From JALYRV01 sp036675475 (GTDB lineage: Bacteria; Acidobacteriota; Vicinamibacteria; Vicinamibacterales; SCN-69-37): a stretch of 64,000 nt of DNA. Positions 38,336 through 47,354 of this stretch are shown here, in pieces. How positions within the stretch are numbered: the first letter of the stretch is position 1; each line of letters opens with the position of its first letter. The translations under genes were made by a program, and so were the position numbers. The stretch lies in contig JAKFEY010000021.1 of the NCBI GenBank assembly GCA_036675475.1, positions 21,527 through 85,526 on the forward strand, in the 5' to 3' direction. The notes below the pieces were generated by a model, which was not told the DNA's origin, did no database searches, and saw nothing but the letters and a program-made list of their open reading frames with translations.

Positions 38336-39403
38336 ATGCGCCGCATCATCCATGTCGACATGGACGCGTTCTATGCGTCGGTCGAGCAGCGCGACGACCC
38401 CTCGCTCAAAGGCAAGCCGGTTGCCGTAGGCGGGCGCCCTGAGGGCCGCGGCGTCGTGGCGGCCGCCAGCTATGAGGCGCGCACCTTTGGCGTGCGGTCG
38501 GCGATTCCGATGGCCCGCGCGATCCGCCTCTGCCCGCAGCTCGTGATCATTCCCCCGAACTTCTCGAAGTACAAGGCCGTGTCAAACCAGGTATTCGAGA
38601 TCTTCGAGCGCGTGACGCCGCTCGTGGAAGGCCTGTCGCTCGACGAGGCGTATCTCGACGTCACCGAGAACGCGTGGCACGAGCCGCTTGGGGTGAACGT
38701 CGCGCGCCGCATCAAGGCCGACATCAAACAGGCGACGGGCCTCACGGCGTCGGCCGGCGTGGCGCCGAACAAGTTCCTGGCGAAAATCGCGTCGGCGTGG
38801 CGGAAGCCCGACGGCCTCACGGTCATCGCGCCCGATCGCATGGAGCAGTTCCTGCTGCAGCTGCCGGTCGACGCGCTGTGGGGCGTCGGGCCCGTGACCT
38901 CGAAACGTCTCAAGGACCGCGGCATCGAAACGATTCCCGACGTGCGCGCCGCGAGTGACGAACTGCTGCACGACGCGGTGGGCAGCGCCGCCGAATGGCT
39001 GCGCGAGCTGTCGCTCGGCATCGACGATCGCGAAGTCACGCCCGAACGCGAGGCCAAGTCGAGCAGCAGCGAAACGACGTACGCCTACGACCTCACCGAT
39101 CTCGAGCAGATGCGGCTGCAGCTCGATGAGATGGCGCGCGACGGCGCAGCCTGGCTCGCGCGGCGCGAGCTGCTCGCGCGCACGGTCACCATCAAGGTGC
39201 GGTACGGCGACTTCACCACCGTCACGCGCAGCGACACGCGCGCGCCCACGCGCGACGCCGATCAGATCGCCCAGCGCGCCGTCGCCCTGCTGGACCGCAC
39301 CGAGGCCGCGTCGCGCCCCGTCCGGCTGCTCGGCGCCGGCGTCCACAACCTTGTGGCACCCTCGGACGTCGTAAGCCTGGAACCCGAACTGCCCTTCGAA
39401 TAG
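38336..39403 (+). CDS. dinB: DNA polymerase IV (Y-family)
   Basis: 355 residues, normal length. Catalytic motifs are intact: IIHVDMDAFYASVEQ (first metal aspartates), SYEARTFGVRSAIPMARA (fingers), LSLDEAYLDVT (second metal Asp/Glu), and ASAGVAPNKFLAKIAS. A helix-hairpin-helix (LWGVGPVTSKRLKDRGIETIPDV) and little-finger domain follow. It ends LEPELPFE, close to the beta-clamp-binding tail type. It performs translesion synthesis. No LexA-like box was seen upstream, where a nested inverted repeat occupies the gap. Confidence 0.96.
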   Translation: MRRIIHVDMDAFYASVEQRDDPSLKGKPVAVGGRPEGRGVVAAASYEARTFGVRSAIPMARAIRLCPQLVIIPPNFSKYKAVSNQVFEIFERVTPLVEGLSLDEAYLDVTENAWHEPLGVNVARRIKADIKQATGLTASAGVAPNKFLAKIASAWRKPDGLTVIAPDRMEQFLLQLPVDALWGVGPVTSKRLKDRGIETIPDVRAASDELLHDAVGSAAEWLRELSLGIDDREVTPEREAKSSSSETTYAYDLTDLEQMRLQLDEMARDGAAWLARRELLARTVTIKVRYGDFTTVTRSDTRAPTRDADQIAQRAVALLDRTEAASRPVRLLGAGVHNLVAPSDVVSLEPELPFE

Positions 39404-39412
39404 GTTCTTGTG

Positions 39413-39418
39413 TATACT
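39413..39418 (+). promoter_or_regulatory. -10 of the GntR-family gene
   Basis: TATACT at 39413-39418, 23 bases before the ATG at 39442. The surrounding TTGTGTATAC resembles a half of the TTGTATACAA-type operators used by FadR/GntR regulators, so autoregulation is possible. No clear -35. Confidence 0.45.
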
Positions 39419-39441
39419 CCCCGGATTCCGGACGTATCCCT

Positions 39442-40098
39442 ATGGACCAGACCCACGTCGACCGCGCGTACGCCGAAATCCGCCAGCGCATCATCGACGG
39501 GTTCTACCCGCCGGGACGGCCGCTGTCGGAAGTCTCGCTGGCCAACGCCCACGGCATGAGCCGCACGCCCGTCCGCGAGGCCCTGTCGCGCCTCTGCCAC
39601 GAGCGCTACGTCGAGCGCATGGCCGGGCGCGGCTTCTTCGTGTCGCGCGTCACCGTCCAGGCCATCAACGACACCTTCGAAGTGCGCCGCCTGCTCGAAG
39701 GCTGGGCCGCAGGCCGCGCCGCCGAGCGCGCCACGCCCGAAGCCATCAACCGCATGCGCACCCTCGCCGAGCGGCAGGACGATGAGGTCAGCGGCGTGGA
39801 GGCGGGCAACAACAACCGCCACTTCCATCTCGCGGTGGCCGCCGCGGCAGGCAACTACCTCGCCGCCGATCAGATCGAGCAGTGCCTCGCGCAGATCGAT
39901 CGCTTCATTACGCTTGGCGTCGGGTTCGCGCCCTTCAAGACCGGCTCGGGCGCGGCGCACTCGGAGATCGTCGCCGCCATCGAGGCGCGCGATCCCTCCG
40001 CCGCCCGCCACCTGATGGAAGAACATCTCGATCGCGGCCTCGCCCTCATGCGCGACGCCGTCGTCGCCGGCGCGTTCGCTAACGTCGGCGTAGTGTAA
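39442..40098 (+). CDS. GntR-family (FadR/FCD type) transcriptional regulator
   Basis: 218 residues. The winged-helix domain (1-70) shows the GntR signature YAEIRQRIIDGFYPPGRPLSEVSLANAHGMSRTPVREALSRL. The helical FCD domain follows, with candidate metal/ligand residues in NNRHFHLAVAAAAGN and the terminal AHSEIVAAIEARDPSAARHLMEEHL. The effector is probably a small organic acid and the target operon is not evident from neighbours. The last 20 bases overlap the convergent cyclophilin gene. Confidence 0.92.
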   Translation: MDQTHVDRAYAEIRQRIIDGFYPPGRPLSEVSLANAHGMSRTPVREALSRLCHERYVERMAGRGFFVSRVTVQAINDTFEVRRLLEGWAAGRAAERATPEAINRMRTLAERQDDEVSGVEAGNNNRHFHLAVAAAAGNYLAADQIEQCLAQIDRFITLGVGFAPFKTGSGAAHSEIVAAIEARDPSAARHLMEEHLDRGLALMRDAVVAGAFANVGVV

Positions 40099-41173
40099 TT
40101 GTCAGGATTTCGATCTTCTCGACCGGCATCTCGCCGGTGACGGCCGCCGCTTCAATCGCCTCCACCACCTCCAGCCCGCCGATCACGCGGCCGAAGGCCG
40201 TGTATTTGCCGTCGAGCGACTGGCATACCGCGGTGCAGATGAAGAACGACGTGCTCGCGCTGGCCGGATCGTCGCCGCGCGCCATCGACAGGACGCCTTT
40301 CACATGCGGCGTGTCGTTGAATTCGGGCGCGAGCGTGGCGGGCACGAGCGTCTGCTGCTTCGGCGTGAGCGGCGCGGCGCGATGCGCAAGCGCGCCGGTC
40401 TGAATGACGAAGCCCTTCACGACGCGGTGGAACAACGTGCCGTCGTACACGCCCGCCGACGCGAGCCGCAGGAAATTGCGCACCGTGCCGGGCGCCTTGC
40501 CGGCCAGCATCTCCACCGTCATCGGCCCGCGCGTCGTCTGAATCTCCGCGATGTAGTCGCCGAGCGCGGCGTCCGGCACATCGGCAAACGGCTCCGGCTC
40601 GGGCGGTGGGATGGGACGGATCGTGACTTTCTTGATCACGACGCGCTCCTCTGGCTGGCCGCGCGGGTTGGCGGGCAGCGCCGAGATCTTCCGGACCACG
40701 TCCATACCTTCGGAGACGCGGCCGAATGCCGTGTACTGGCCGTTGAGCGCGAGCTGATCGCTGGCGTTGACGAAGAACTGCAGGCCGCCGCTGTCCTTGT
40801 TGCCCGGCACGAGCACGGCACCCACAATCCCCGCCACGAACGGCTCGTCCGAGAATTCCGCGCGCAGCACGCCGAGCCCGCCGGTGCCGTACCGATGCGA
40901 CATCTTCGGATCGCGGCTCAGCGGATCGCCACCTTGAATCAAGCCGAGCTTGATCACCCGGTGAAAGGTCGTGCCCTCATACGCGCCTTCGCGCGCCCTG
41001 GTGATGAAGTGCGCCACGTGGTTGGGCGCCTTGTCGGCGAGCAGATCGAACACGAACGTGCCATGCGTGGTCTCGACGACGGCCTGCTGGTTCCTGATCG
41101 CTTCCGGAGGCAGGGACGACGTAAGAAACTGTTGAGCCTGGAAAAGCAAAAACGCGAGCAACGCGAGGCGCAT
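40079..41173 (-). CDS. Exported peptidyl-prolyl isomerase with two cyclophilin domains
   Basis: 364 residues with a short signal peptide (MRLALLAFLLFQAQQ). Two tandem cyclophilin domains: about 30-190 (GTTFHRVIKLGLIQGGDP, SGGLQFFVNASDQLALNGQYTAFGRV) and 205-360 (GTLFHRVVKGFVIQTG, STSFFICTAVCQSLDGKYTAFGRVIGG). The catalytic Arg in FHRV is kept in both, while Trp in the ligand pocket is absent, as in many bacterial cyclophilins. It folds secreted proteins. A third single-domain cyclophilin lies at 62198. Confidence 0.93.
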   Translation of the reverse strand: MRLALLAFLLFQAQQFLTSSLPPEAIRNQQAVVETTHGTFVFDLLADKAPNHVAHFITRAREGAYEGTTFHRVIKLGLIQGGDPLSRDPKMSHRYGTGGLGVLRAEFSDEPFVAGIVGAVLVPGNKDSGGLQFFVNASDQLALNGQYTAFGRVSEGMDVVRKISALPANPRGQPEERVVIKKVTIRPIPPPEPEPFADVPDAALGDYIAEIQTTRGPMTVEMLAGKAPGTVRNFLRLASAGVYDGTLFHRVVKGFVIQTGALAHRAAPLTPKQQTLVPATLAPEFNDTPHVKGVLSMARGDDPASASTSFFICTAVCQSLDGKYTAFGRVIGGLEVVEAIEAAAVTGEMPVEKIEILTITLRRR

Positions 41174-41239
41174 GCCTCACATTAACTCGCGCTTTGCTCG
41201 AGTTCCAGTCCTTACGGCTTCCGGCTTCAGGCTTGCGGC

Positions 41240-42739
41240 TTAAGCCTCCGGCTTTTTCCTCGGCGTGCGGCGGCGCTCGACCTTCGGCTTGGCAGCCTTG
41301 TCAGCCTTCTCCGCCTTGTCGGCCTTCGGCCTGGCGGCGCGAGCGGGCTTTTTCTCCGGCTTTGCTTCCGCGCGGGCCTCGGGCTTCTCGCGGGTGGCCA
41401 CCGGCGTGCGGCGGCGTCCGCGCGAGCTCGCGTGCGACATGCCCAGCGCCTCGGCTGTGCGGTCGACCACGTGGCTCGGCACGGCGGTTTCGATGTCGAT
41501 GGCGTCGGCCGCCACCGCTTCCTCCACCGACGTGTCGCCTTCGGCGCCCGGCTGCGCATCGCCGGCCGCCGCCGTGGCGGCCTGCAGCGCCTGGCCCTGG
41601 AACAGGCGCACGGCGCCCTGGCGATCGCGCTCCATGCGCACGAGACCGTCCTTCTGCGCCGCGCGCAGCAGATCGATCAGCGTGGCGAAGCCAAACGCGC
41701 GCTCGTCAAAGCCGGGCGCGTTGGTCTTGAGCAGCTGCTTCATCTGGCGGATGTACAGCGGCCACCGCGTGTTGGCTTTCGCCGACGCGAGGATGCGGCG
41801 CACTTCGGCGACGCCTTCCGCCTGCTTCGCGGGATCGGCGACGGCGGCGGGTTCGCCGTGCGGCGCGCGCTCGTGATGCGGATGGCGGCCGTGCGCCTCG
41901 GCGCGCGGCTGCGCGGGCGCCTCAGGCTTCTCTTTGTCCTGCGTGGCCGGCAGCTCCGGCATCTCGAACCCTTCGCGAAGCTCGACGAGCAGATCGCGCC
42001 CTTCCTGCTTGACCGTGACGAGGCCGAGCTTTTCGAGCTTCTCTACGAAGTCGCGGAACGAGCCGGCGCCGAAGCTGCGCTCCGAGAACGTGGAGTCGAG
42101 CTGCAGCAGCGTGCTCTTGAGCAGGCCGAGCTGCGGCGAGACTTCGCGCTCCGACAGCACTTTGAGCGCGCGCTTGACGAGCGGCACCGACTGCTCGAGC
42201 GGCTGCCGATCGAGCGGCTGATGACGCTCGCCCGGCTTCTGCGAGCGTCCGCCCTGCTGGCGGCGCGAGCTCGACAGCAGGTTCTCGTAGGCGATGAACT
42301 CGTGACAGTTCTTCTGCATGATGTTGCTGGTGAACTGACGTCCGCCAACAACGAACACTTTCTTGTCGTACTGCTTCAGCTTCTCGAGCAGGCTGATGAA
42401 ATCGCTGTCGCCGCCGACGATGACGAAGGCGTTGATGTGCGGGTGCGTGAACGCCATCTCGAGCGCGTCGAGGGCGAGATTGATGTCGGCGCCGTTCTTG
42501 TCGCCACCCGGCGTGAGGTTGCGCTGCACCATCTTGATGGCGTGCTGCGTGAGCAGCCGGCTGTAGTCGCCGGCGCGCTGCCAGTCGCTGTAGGCGGTTT
42601 TCGAGACGACCTCGCCGCGCTCCTTGAGCGCCTCGAGGACGAGGCCCGCATCGAATTGGGTGCTGAGGGTGTTCTTGACGCCGATCTCGATGTTGTCGAA
42701 ATCGATGAAGACTGCAAGGCGCAGCCGTGATTCTGCCAC
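41240..42739 (-). CDS. NYN-domain putative RNase with two OST-HTH/LOTUS domains
   Basis: 499 residues. The LabA-like NYN (PIN-fold) domain (1-150) has acidic residues FIDFDN (D13, D15), GADINLALD (D85, D91) and VGGDSDF (D111, D113). Two LOTUS domains follow (about 190-262 and 310-385; each with a pattern like SERSFGAGSFRDFVEKLEKLGLV). The C-terminal 100 residues are Lys/Ala/Arg-rich and probably disordered, RNA-binding. NYN plus LOTUS repeats recalls eukaryotic MARF1-type RNA regulators. GTG start, with AGGAAG seven bases upstream. It is probably an RNA-processing enzyme; substrate unknown. Confidence 0.85.
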   Translation of the reverse strand: MAESRLRLAVFIDFDNIEIGVKNTLSTQFDAGLVLEALKERGEVVSKTAYSDWQRAGDYSRLLTQHAIKMVQRNLTPGGDKNGADINLALDALEMAFTHPHINAFVIVGGDSDFISLLEKLKQYDKKVFVVGGRQFTSNIMQKNCHEFIAYENLLSSSRRQQGGRSQKPGERHQPLDRQPLEQSVPLVKRALKVLSEREVSPQLGLLKSTLLQLDSTFSERSFGAGSFRDFVEKLEKLGLVTVKQEGRDLLVELREGFEMPELPATQDKEKPEAPAQPRAEAHGRHPHHERAPHGEPAAVADPAKQAEGVAEVRRILASAKANTRWPLYIRQMKQLLKTNAPGFDERAFGFATLIDLLRAAQKDGLVRMERDRQGAVRLFQGQALQAATAAAGDAQPGAEGDTSVEEAVAADAIDIETAVPSHVVDRTAEALGMSHASSRGRRRTPVATREKPEARAEAKPEKKPARAARPKADKAEKADKAAKPKVERRRTPRKKPEA

Positions 42740-42854
42740 TGAAAAACTTCCTATCTGAGGTGTTCAGGTCCGGTCGGGCGGCGGGAGTGCGGCTCAGCCT
42801 CCGGCCCATGTAAGGGGCGGGGGGCACAGAACCGGCCTGTGTTCGTTCTTTAGT

Positions 42855-44261
42855 CTACCTCGGACGCCCCCCAGGTACCCAATCGGGCTTCCACGTGGTG
42901 TTCGCGAGCCACCGGATGGGCTCGAGCATCGAACGAATTGCCTCGAGCATGTGGGGGAAGTCGATGGCGCGCACCTCGTCGCCCGGCTGGTGATAGTCCG
43001 TGTGCAGACCGAAGCTCGACACGGTGTGCGCGGGAATGCCCTTGCGCGCAAAGCGGATGTTGTCCGATCGGGTGAAGAAGCTCTGATCGGGATGCGGATC
43101 CTGCACGAGGCGCGCGCCGTGCTTCGCGAGCTCGGGCCCGAGCGTCGAGCGCTCGTACCCGGTCAGCCACAGCGTGTGCGCCGGCACTTTCGGATCGGGA
43201 CGGCCGATCATCTCGAACTGCAGGTTGGCGATCACGCCGCCAAGCGGCGTCGTTTCGGCGAAGTAGTTCGACCCATGTCCCCCGCGCTCTTCGCTGCCGA
43301 ACCAGGCAAACACCACGGTGCGCTTCGGCCGCGGCCCCTGCATCAGCGCCTTCGCCAGCTCCATCACCGCCACCGTCCCCGACGCATCGTCATCCGCGCC
43401 GTTGAAGATCTTGTCGTCGCCCTTGGCGTTGGGCTGCATGCCGACGTGATCGAGGTGCGCGCTCAGCAGGATGATGTCGCGCCGCAGCGTGGGATCGGTG
43501 CCGGTCAGCTGCGCGACGACGTTCCAGGTGTGGGTGGGCGTGTCGGCGTATTTCAGCGGCGGATCGAAGAGCACGCGCGCGCCGGCCGGCAGCTTCGTGA
43601 GTGCCGCATAGGTGGCGGTGTCGACCGCGATGGACGTCGCGCGCGGGGCGGCGGTGGCCGGCAGGTCGACGGCGCGCGGGCCCGCGCCCGGCAGCCGCGC
43701 GGCCGTCGCGTCCCACCGCTGGCGGATCTGCGTCGTCTCGGGGACGATGATGAGCGACGCCGGCGCCATCGCCGCGCGGTCGTCGGCGCTGGTGGTGGCG
43801 GGCGCGAGTACCGCGGCGCCGGCTCTGACCGTCGTGCCCGGCTTGTAGACGACGAGTGGCCCGGCGATGCGCGCGACCGTGCCGAGCGCGAGCACGATCA
43901 TCTCCTTGCCGTGCGTGAGCGTCATCGGGCCGGCGGTAAGCACCGGAGGAGCGGTGGACTCAACGGCGCGAAGCTCGATCTCCTGCACGAAGGAGCGCGG
44001 CTGGCCCTGGTGGCGATCGCCGAGCGGCTCGAGCCCCCAGCGGCGCAGGTGCGAGGCGATGTACTCGGCCGCGATCCACTCGTCGCGCGTGCCGCTGCCG
44101 CGCCCGTTGAGCGCATCGCCGGCCAGAAACTCCATGTGGCCGCGAAGCGACCCCTCGGTAATCGCCGCGGCGGTGCCTGGCGCAACCGGTTGAGCCGGGG
44201 CCTGGGCAGACAGGGTGATGGACGTCAGGATGACCGCGGCGGAGAGAAGTCGCGTGCGCAT
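42855..44261 (-). CDS. Exported M28-family zinc aminopeptidase
   Basis: 468 residues with signal peptide (MRTRLLSAAVILTSITLSA). A PA-like insert precedes the peptidase domain, which shows the M28 zinc ligands and catalytic residues: SAHLDHVG, NGADDDASG, and WFGSEERGGHG, ending with the last His in THTDYHQPGDE-type context (LHTDYHQPGD). It probably removes N-terminal residues from peptides outside the cytoplasm. The ATG at 44261 lies six bases from a -10 and 17 bases from the divergent sulfurtransferase start. Confidence 0.9.
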   Translation of the reverse strand: MRTRLLSAAVILTSITLSAQAPAQPVAPGTAAAITEGSLRGHMEFLAGDALNGRGSGTRDEWIAAEYIASHLRRWGLEPLGDRHQGQPRSFVQEIELRAVESTAPPVLTAGPMTLTHGKEMIVLALGTVARIAGPLVVYKPGTTVRAGAAVLAPATTSADDRAAMAPASLIIVPETTQIRQRWDATAARLPGAGPRAVDLPATAAPRATSIAVDTATYAALTKLPAGARVLFDPPLKYADTPTHTWNVVAQLTGTDPTLRRDIILLSAHLDHVGMQPNAKGDDKIFNGADDDASGTVAVMELAKALMQGPRPKRTVVFAWFGSEERGGHGSNYFAETTPLGGVIANLQFEMIGRPDPKVPAHTLWLTGYERSTLGPELAKHGARLVQDPHPDQSFFTRSDNIRFARKGIPAHTVSSFGLHTDYHQPGDEVRAIDFPHMLEAIRSMLEPIRWLANTTWKPDWVPGGRPR

Positions 44262-44278
44262 GGGGGGATAATACCCGG
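44262..44278. promoter_or_regulatory. Symmetric bidirectional leaderless promoter
   Basis: The complete 17-base gap between divergent ATGs. Plus: GATAAT (44267-44272), then six bases, then ATG 44279. Minus: TATTAT (44273-44268), then six bases, then ATG 44261. The hexamers overlap by five bases and the spacing is identical on both sides. There is no room for separate promoters or for a leader. Confidence 0.6.
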
Positions 44279-45142
44279 ATGAGCGATATCGCTTCACGCG
44301 GCTATGCGCACCCCGAGGTGCTGGTGTCGACCGACTGGGTGGCGGGGCACCTGCACGACCCGAATGTCCGGCTCATCGAGTCGAACGAGGACACGCTGCT
44401 CTATTCGGCCGGGCACATTCCCGGCGCGGTGCACGTGGACTGGACGTCGGACCTGAACGATCAGATCCGGCGCGACTACATCACGCAGGAGGGCTTCGAG
44501 GCGCTGATGTCGCGCATCGGCGCGACGCCGGCCACGACGGTGGTGTTCTACGGCGACAAGAACAACTGGTGGGCGACCTACGCGCTGTGGGTGTTTCAGT
44601 TGTTCGGCCACACCAACGCGAAGGTCATGGACGGCGGGCGGCTGAAGTGGGAGAAGGAAGGGCGCGGGCTGACGCGCGAGGTGCCGTCGTATCCGGCAAC
44701 CACGTACACCGCGCGCGCGCGCGACGACAAGTCGAACCGCGCCTTCCGCGATGACGTGTTGACGCACGTCGAGGGACGCGGCCAGCTTGTCGACGTGCGC
44801 AGCCCTGAGGAGTACGCGGGCACGCGCATGCACATGCCCGATTATCCGAACGAAGGGGCGCTGCGCGGCGGCCACATTCCGGGCGCGAAAAGCATTCCGT
44901 GGGCAAAGGCCATCAACCCCGAGGACGGCACGTTCAAGACCGCCGCGGAGCTCGAGAAGCTGTACTGCCAGGACAACGCGCTCGACAAATCGAAAGCCAC
45001 GGTGGCGTACTGCCGCATCGGCGAGCGCAGCAGTCACAGCTGGTTTGCGCTCAAGTACCTGCTCGGTTTCGAGAACGTGCGCAACTACGACGGCTCGTGG
45101 ACCGAATGGGGCAACAGCGTGGGGCTGCCCATCGAGAAGTAA
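44279..45142 (+). CDS. Thiosulfate/3-mercaptopyruvate sulfurtransferase
   Basis: 287 residues with two rhodanese domains. The N-terminal one (about 10-130; VLVSTDWVAGHLHDPNVRLIESN) is inactive; the C-terminal one (about 150-287) has the catalytic cysteine C245 in YCRIGERSS. The CRIGERS loop fits thiosulfate rather than mercaptopyruvate, though by eye this is a tendency only. It supplies persulfide sulfur; the downstream SufE gene suggests a link to Fe-S cluster assembly. No signal peptide. Start set by the divergent promoter six bases upstream. Confidence 0.92.
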   Translation: MSDIASRGYAHPEVLVSTDWVAGHLHDPNVRLIESNEDTLLYSAGHIPGAVHVDWTSDLNDQIRRDYITQEGFEALMSRIGATPATTVVFYGDKNNWWATYALWVFQLFGHTNAKVMDGGRLKWEKEGRGLTREVPSYPATTYTARARDDKSNRAFRDDVLTHVEGRGQLVDVRSPEEYAGTRMHMPDYPNEGALRGGHIPGAKSIPWAKAINPEDGTFKTAAELEKLYCQDNALDKSKATVAYCRIGERSSHSWFALKYLLGFENVRNYDGSWTEWGNSVGLPIEK

Positions 45143-45170
45143 GAGTTGGCGAGTTAAGAGTTAAGAGTTG
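45142..45170 (+). repeat. Dispersed repeat A, partial copy between sulfurtransferase and sufE
   Basis: AGAGTTGGCGAGTTAAGAG and following bases match the 3' two-thirds of the element at 4607. It begins directly after the TAA stop and runs into the TTG start of sufE, filling the whole 25-base gap. Confidence 0.7.
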
Positions 45171-45629
45171 CTGTCGAAGCTGCAATCGTTGCTTGATCTT
45201 TTCGCGGAGTACGCCGGGCCGGCCGAGCGGACGGAGCTGCTGTTGTCGTACGCCGACAGGTTCAAGGACGTGCCGCCCGCGGTGGCGACGCGGCCGTTCG
45301 ATCAGTCGGCGCTCGTGCCGCACTGCGAGTCGGAAGCGTATGTGTGGGCGGTGCCGAATGCGGACGGCACGCTGAAGCTGCACTTCGCGGTGGAGAATCC
45401 GTCGGGTATTTCCGCGAAGGCGCTGGCCGCGATTCTCGACCGCACGCTCAGCGGCCTGCCGGCCGAGGAGATCGCGACGGTCGATCCGGAGATCGTCGAG
45501 AAGATCTTCCGGCAGAATATTTCGATGGGCAAAGGCATGGGCCTGATGTCGATGGTGCAGCGCGTGCAGCAGCTGGCGAAGCGCGCGGCGGCGGCGCGCA
45601 TCTCGGATCCACAGGGAGACACTCAATGA
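45168..45629 (+). CDS. sufE: SufE family Fe-S cluster assembly sulfur acceptor
   Basis: 153 residues, close to the usual SufE length. The acceptor cysteine lies in LVPHCESEAYVW, in the typical loop after FKDVPPAVATRPFDQS; the C-terminal helices (GLMSMVQRVQQLAKRA) are characteristic. It accepts sulfur from a cysteine desulfurase; here it follows a sulfurtransferase instead. The only upstream in-frame start is TTG at 45168, at the edge of the repeat; TTG 45189 is an alternative. The stop overlaps the next ATG (ATGA). Confidence 0.87.
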   Translation: MLSKLQSLLDLFAEYAGPAERTELLLSYADRFKDVPPAVATRPFDQSALVPHCESEAYVWAVPNADGTLKLHFAVENPSGISAKALAAILDRTLSGLPAEEIATVDPEIVEKIFRQNISMGKGMGLMSMVQRVQQLAKRAAAARISDPQGDTQ

Positions 45630-47335
45630 AGCGGTTTGGATTGGCCTTTCTTCTCGGCGGCGCGGTGGCGCTGGGTGCGTGCAGCAGCTCGGAACAGACC
45701 CCCGACGCCAGTCAGGCGCCTGCGACGACATCGGCGCAGAAACCGGTCGCGGAACTGCCGGGCATCGATCAGGGCCGCGTGCTCGAGCACATCACACGTC
45801 TCGCGTCGGATGAATTCGAAGGACGCCTGCCGGGCACGAAGGGCGAAGATCTCACCGTCAAGTACATCAGCGACCAGTTCCAGGCCGTGGGTCTCGAGCC
45901 GGGCAATCCCGACGGCACGTGGGTGCAGAAGGTGCCGCTGGTGGGCATCACCGGCAAGCCGTCGCCGCTCACGCTCGCCGGCGCCGGGAAGGCCACGCTC
46001 ACGTACGGCGACGACATGATTGCGTGGACGCGGCACGTCGCCGATCGCGTGTCGCTCGACGCCTCCGACATGATCTTTGTCGGCTACGGCGTCGAGGCGC
46101 CGGAGTTCCAGTGGGACGACTACAAGGGCATCGACACGAAGGGTAAGACGCTCGTGATGCTCGTCAACGATCCGCTGGTGCCGGGCGCCGACGGCCAGCC
46201 CGATCCGAAAGTCTTCGGCGGGCCGGCCATGACGTACTACGGCCGCTGGACCTACAAGTACGAGAAGGGCGCCGAGAAAGGTGCGGCGGCGGTACTCGTG
46301 ATTCACGAAACCGGCCCGGCCGGGTACGGCTGGAACGTCGTGCAGGGCTTCGGCGGCGAGCGCTTCGATCTGGAAACGCCCGACAAGAACCTCGGCCGCG
46401 CGAAGGTGGAAGGCTGGATTCACCTCGATCGCGCGCGCGAGCTGTTCAAGGCCGCGGGCCAGGACTTCGACGCGCTGAAGAAGGCGGCCACGTCGCGCGA
46501 CTTCACGCCGGTGCCGCTCAACACGAAGGCGTCGATGTCGATTGCCAACACGCTGCGCCGCGTGCAGTCGCAGAACGTCATCGGCAAGCTCACCGGATCC
46601 GACGCCACGCTCAGGAACGAGTACGTGGTCTACACCGGCCACTGGGATCACCTGGGCGTCGGCCCGGCCGTCAACGGCGACACGATCTACAACGGCGCGG
46701 TGGACAACGCCACCGGCATCGGCGCCATCATCGAGATCGCGCGCGCGTTCAAGGCCGTGCAGCCGCAGCCGAAGCGCTCGATCCTGTTTCTGGCCGTGAC
46801 GGCCGAGGAGCAGGGCCTGCTCGGCTCCGAGTACTACGCCAAGAATCCGCTGTACCCACTGAACAAGACGGTGGCCAACATCAACATCGACGCGATGAAT
46901 CCGTACGGCCGCACGACCGACCTCGTGATTGTCGGCATGGGCGCGTCGGAGCTCGATGACTACGCGAAGGCGGTGGGCGCTGAACAGGGACGCACGCTGA
47001 AGCCCGATCCGGAGCCCGAGAAGGGCTATTACTACCGCTCGGATCACTTCAACTTCGCGAAGGTCGGCGTGCCCGCGCTCTACGCCGACGGCGGCGTGGA
47101 GTACGTCGGCAAGGCGTCAGACTGGGGCCGCAAGACGCTCGACGAGTACACGGCGACGCGCTATCACCAGCCGCAGGACCAGGTGCTCGACACGTGGGAC
47201 CTGAGCGGCCTCGCCGAAGACGCGAAGTTCTTCTTCGCCGTCGGCTACCGCGTGGCCAACGCCGGAAAGATGCCGGAATGGCGCGAAGGCAACGAGTTCC
47301 GCGCCATCAGGCTGAAGTCGCTCGGCGGGCAGTAG
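45626..47335 (+). CDS. M28-family metallopeptidase lipoprotein with PA domain
   Basis: 569 residues. The lipobox is good (GGAVALGACSSSE). A protease-associated domain (about 100-310; FVGYGVEAPEFQWDDYKGID) is inserted before the peptidase core, which carries TGHWDHLG, NGAVDNATG, LAVTAEEQGLLGS and the terminal RYHQPQDQ histidine. This is the common arrangement of exported M28 aminopeptidases. It is translated with sufE (ATGA overlap), which looks like chance operon packing. It is distinct from the M28 protein at 42855. Confidence 0.92.
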   Translation: MKRFGLAFLLGGAVALGACSSSEQTPDASQAPATTSAQKPVAELPGIDQGRVLEHITRLASDEFEGRLPGTKGEDLTVKYISDQFQAVGLEPGNPDGTWVQKVPLVGITGKPSPLTLAGAGKATLTYGDDMIAWTRHVADRVSLDASDMIFVGYGVEAPEFQWDDYKGIDTKGKTLVMLVNDPLVPGADGQPDPKVFGGPAMTYYGRWTYKYEKGAEKGAAAVLVIHETGPAGYGWNVVQGFGGERFDLETPDKNLGRAKVEGWIHLDRARELFKAAGQDFDALKKAATSRDFTPVPLNTKASMSIANTLRRVQSQNVIGKLTGSDATLRNEYVVYTGHWDHLGVGPAVNGDTIYNGAVDNATGIGAIIEIARAFKAVQPQPKRSILFLAVTAEEQGLLGSEYYAKNPLYPLNKTVANINIDAMNPYGRTTDLVIVGMGASELDDYAKAVGAEQGRTLKPDPEPEKGYYYRSDHFNFAKVGVPALYADGGVEYVGKASDWGRKTLDEYTATRYHQPQDQVLDTWDLSGLAEDAKFFFAVGYRVANAGKMPEWREGNEFRAIRLKSLGGQ

Positions 47336-47354
47336 CAGACGTCGCGTACGGCGC

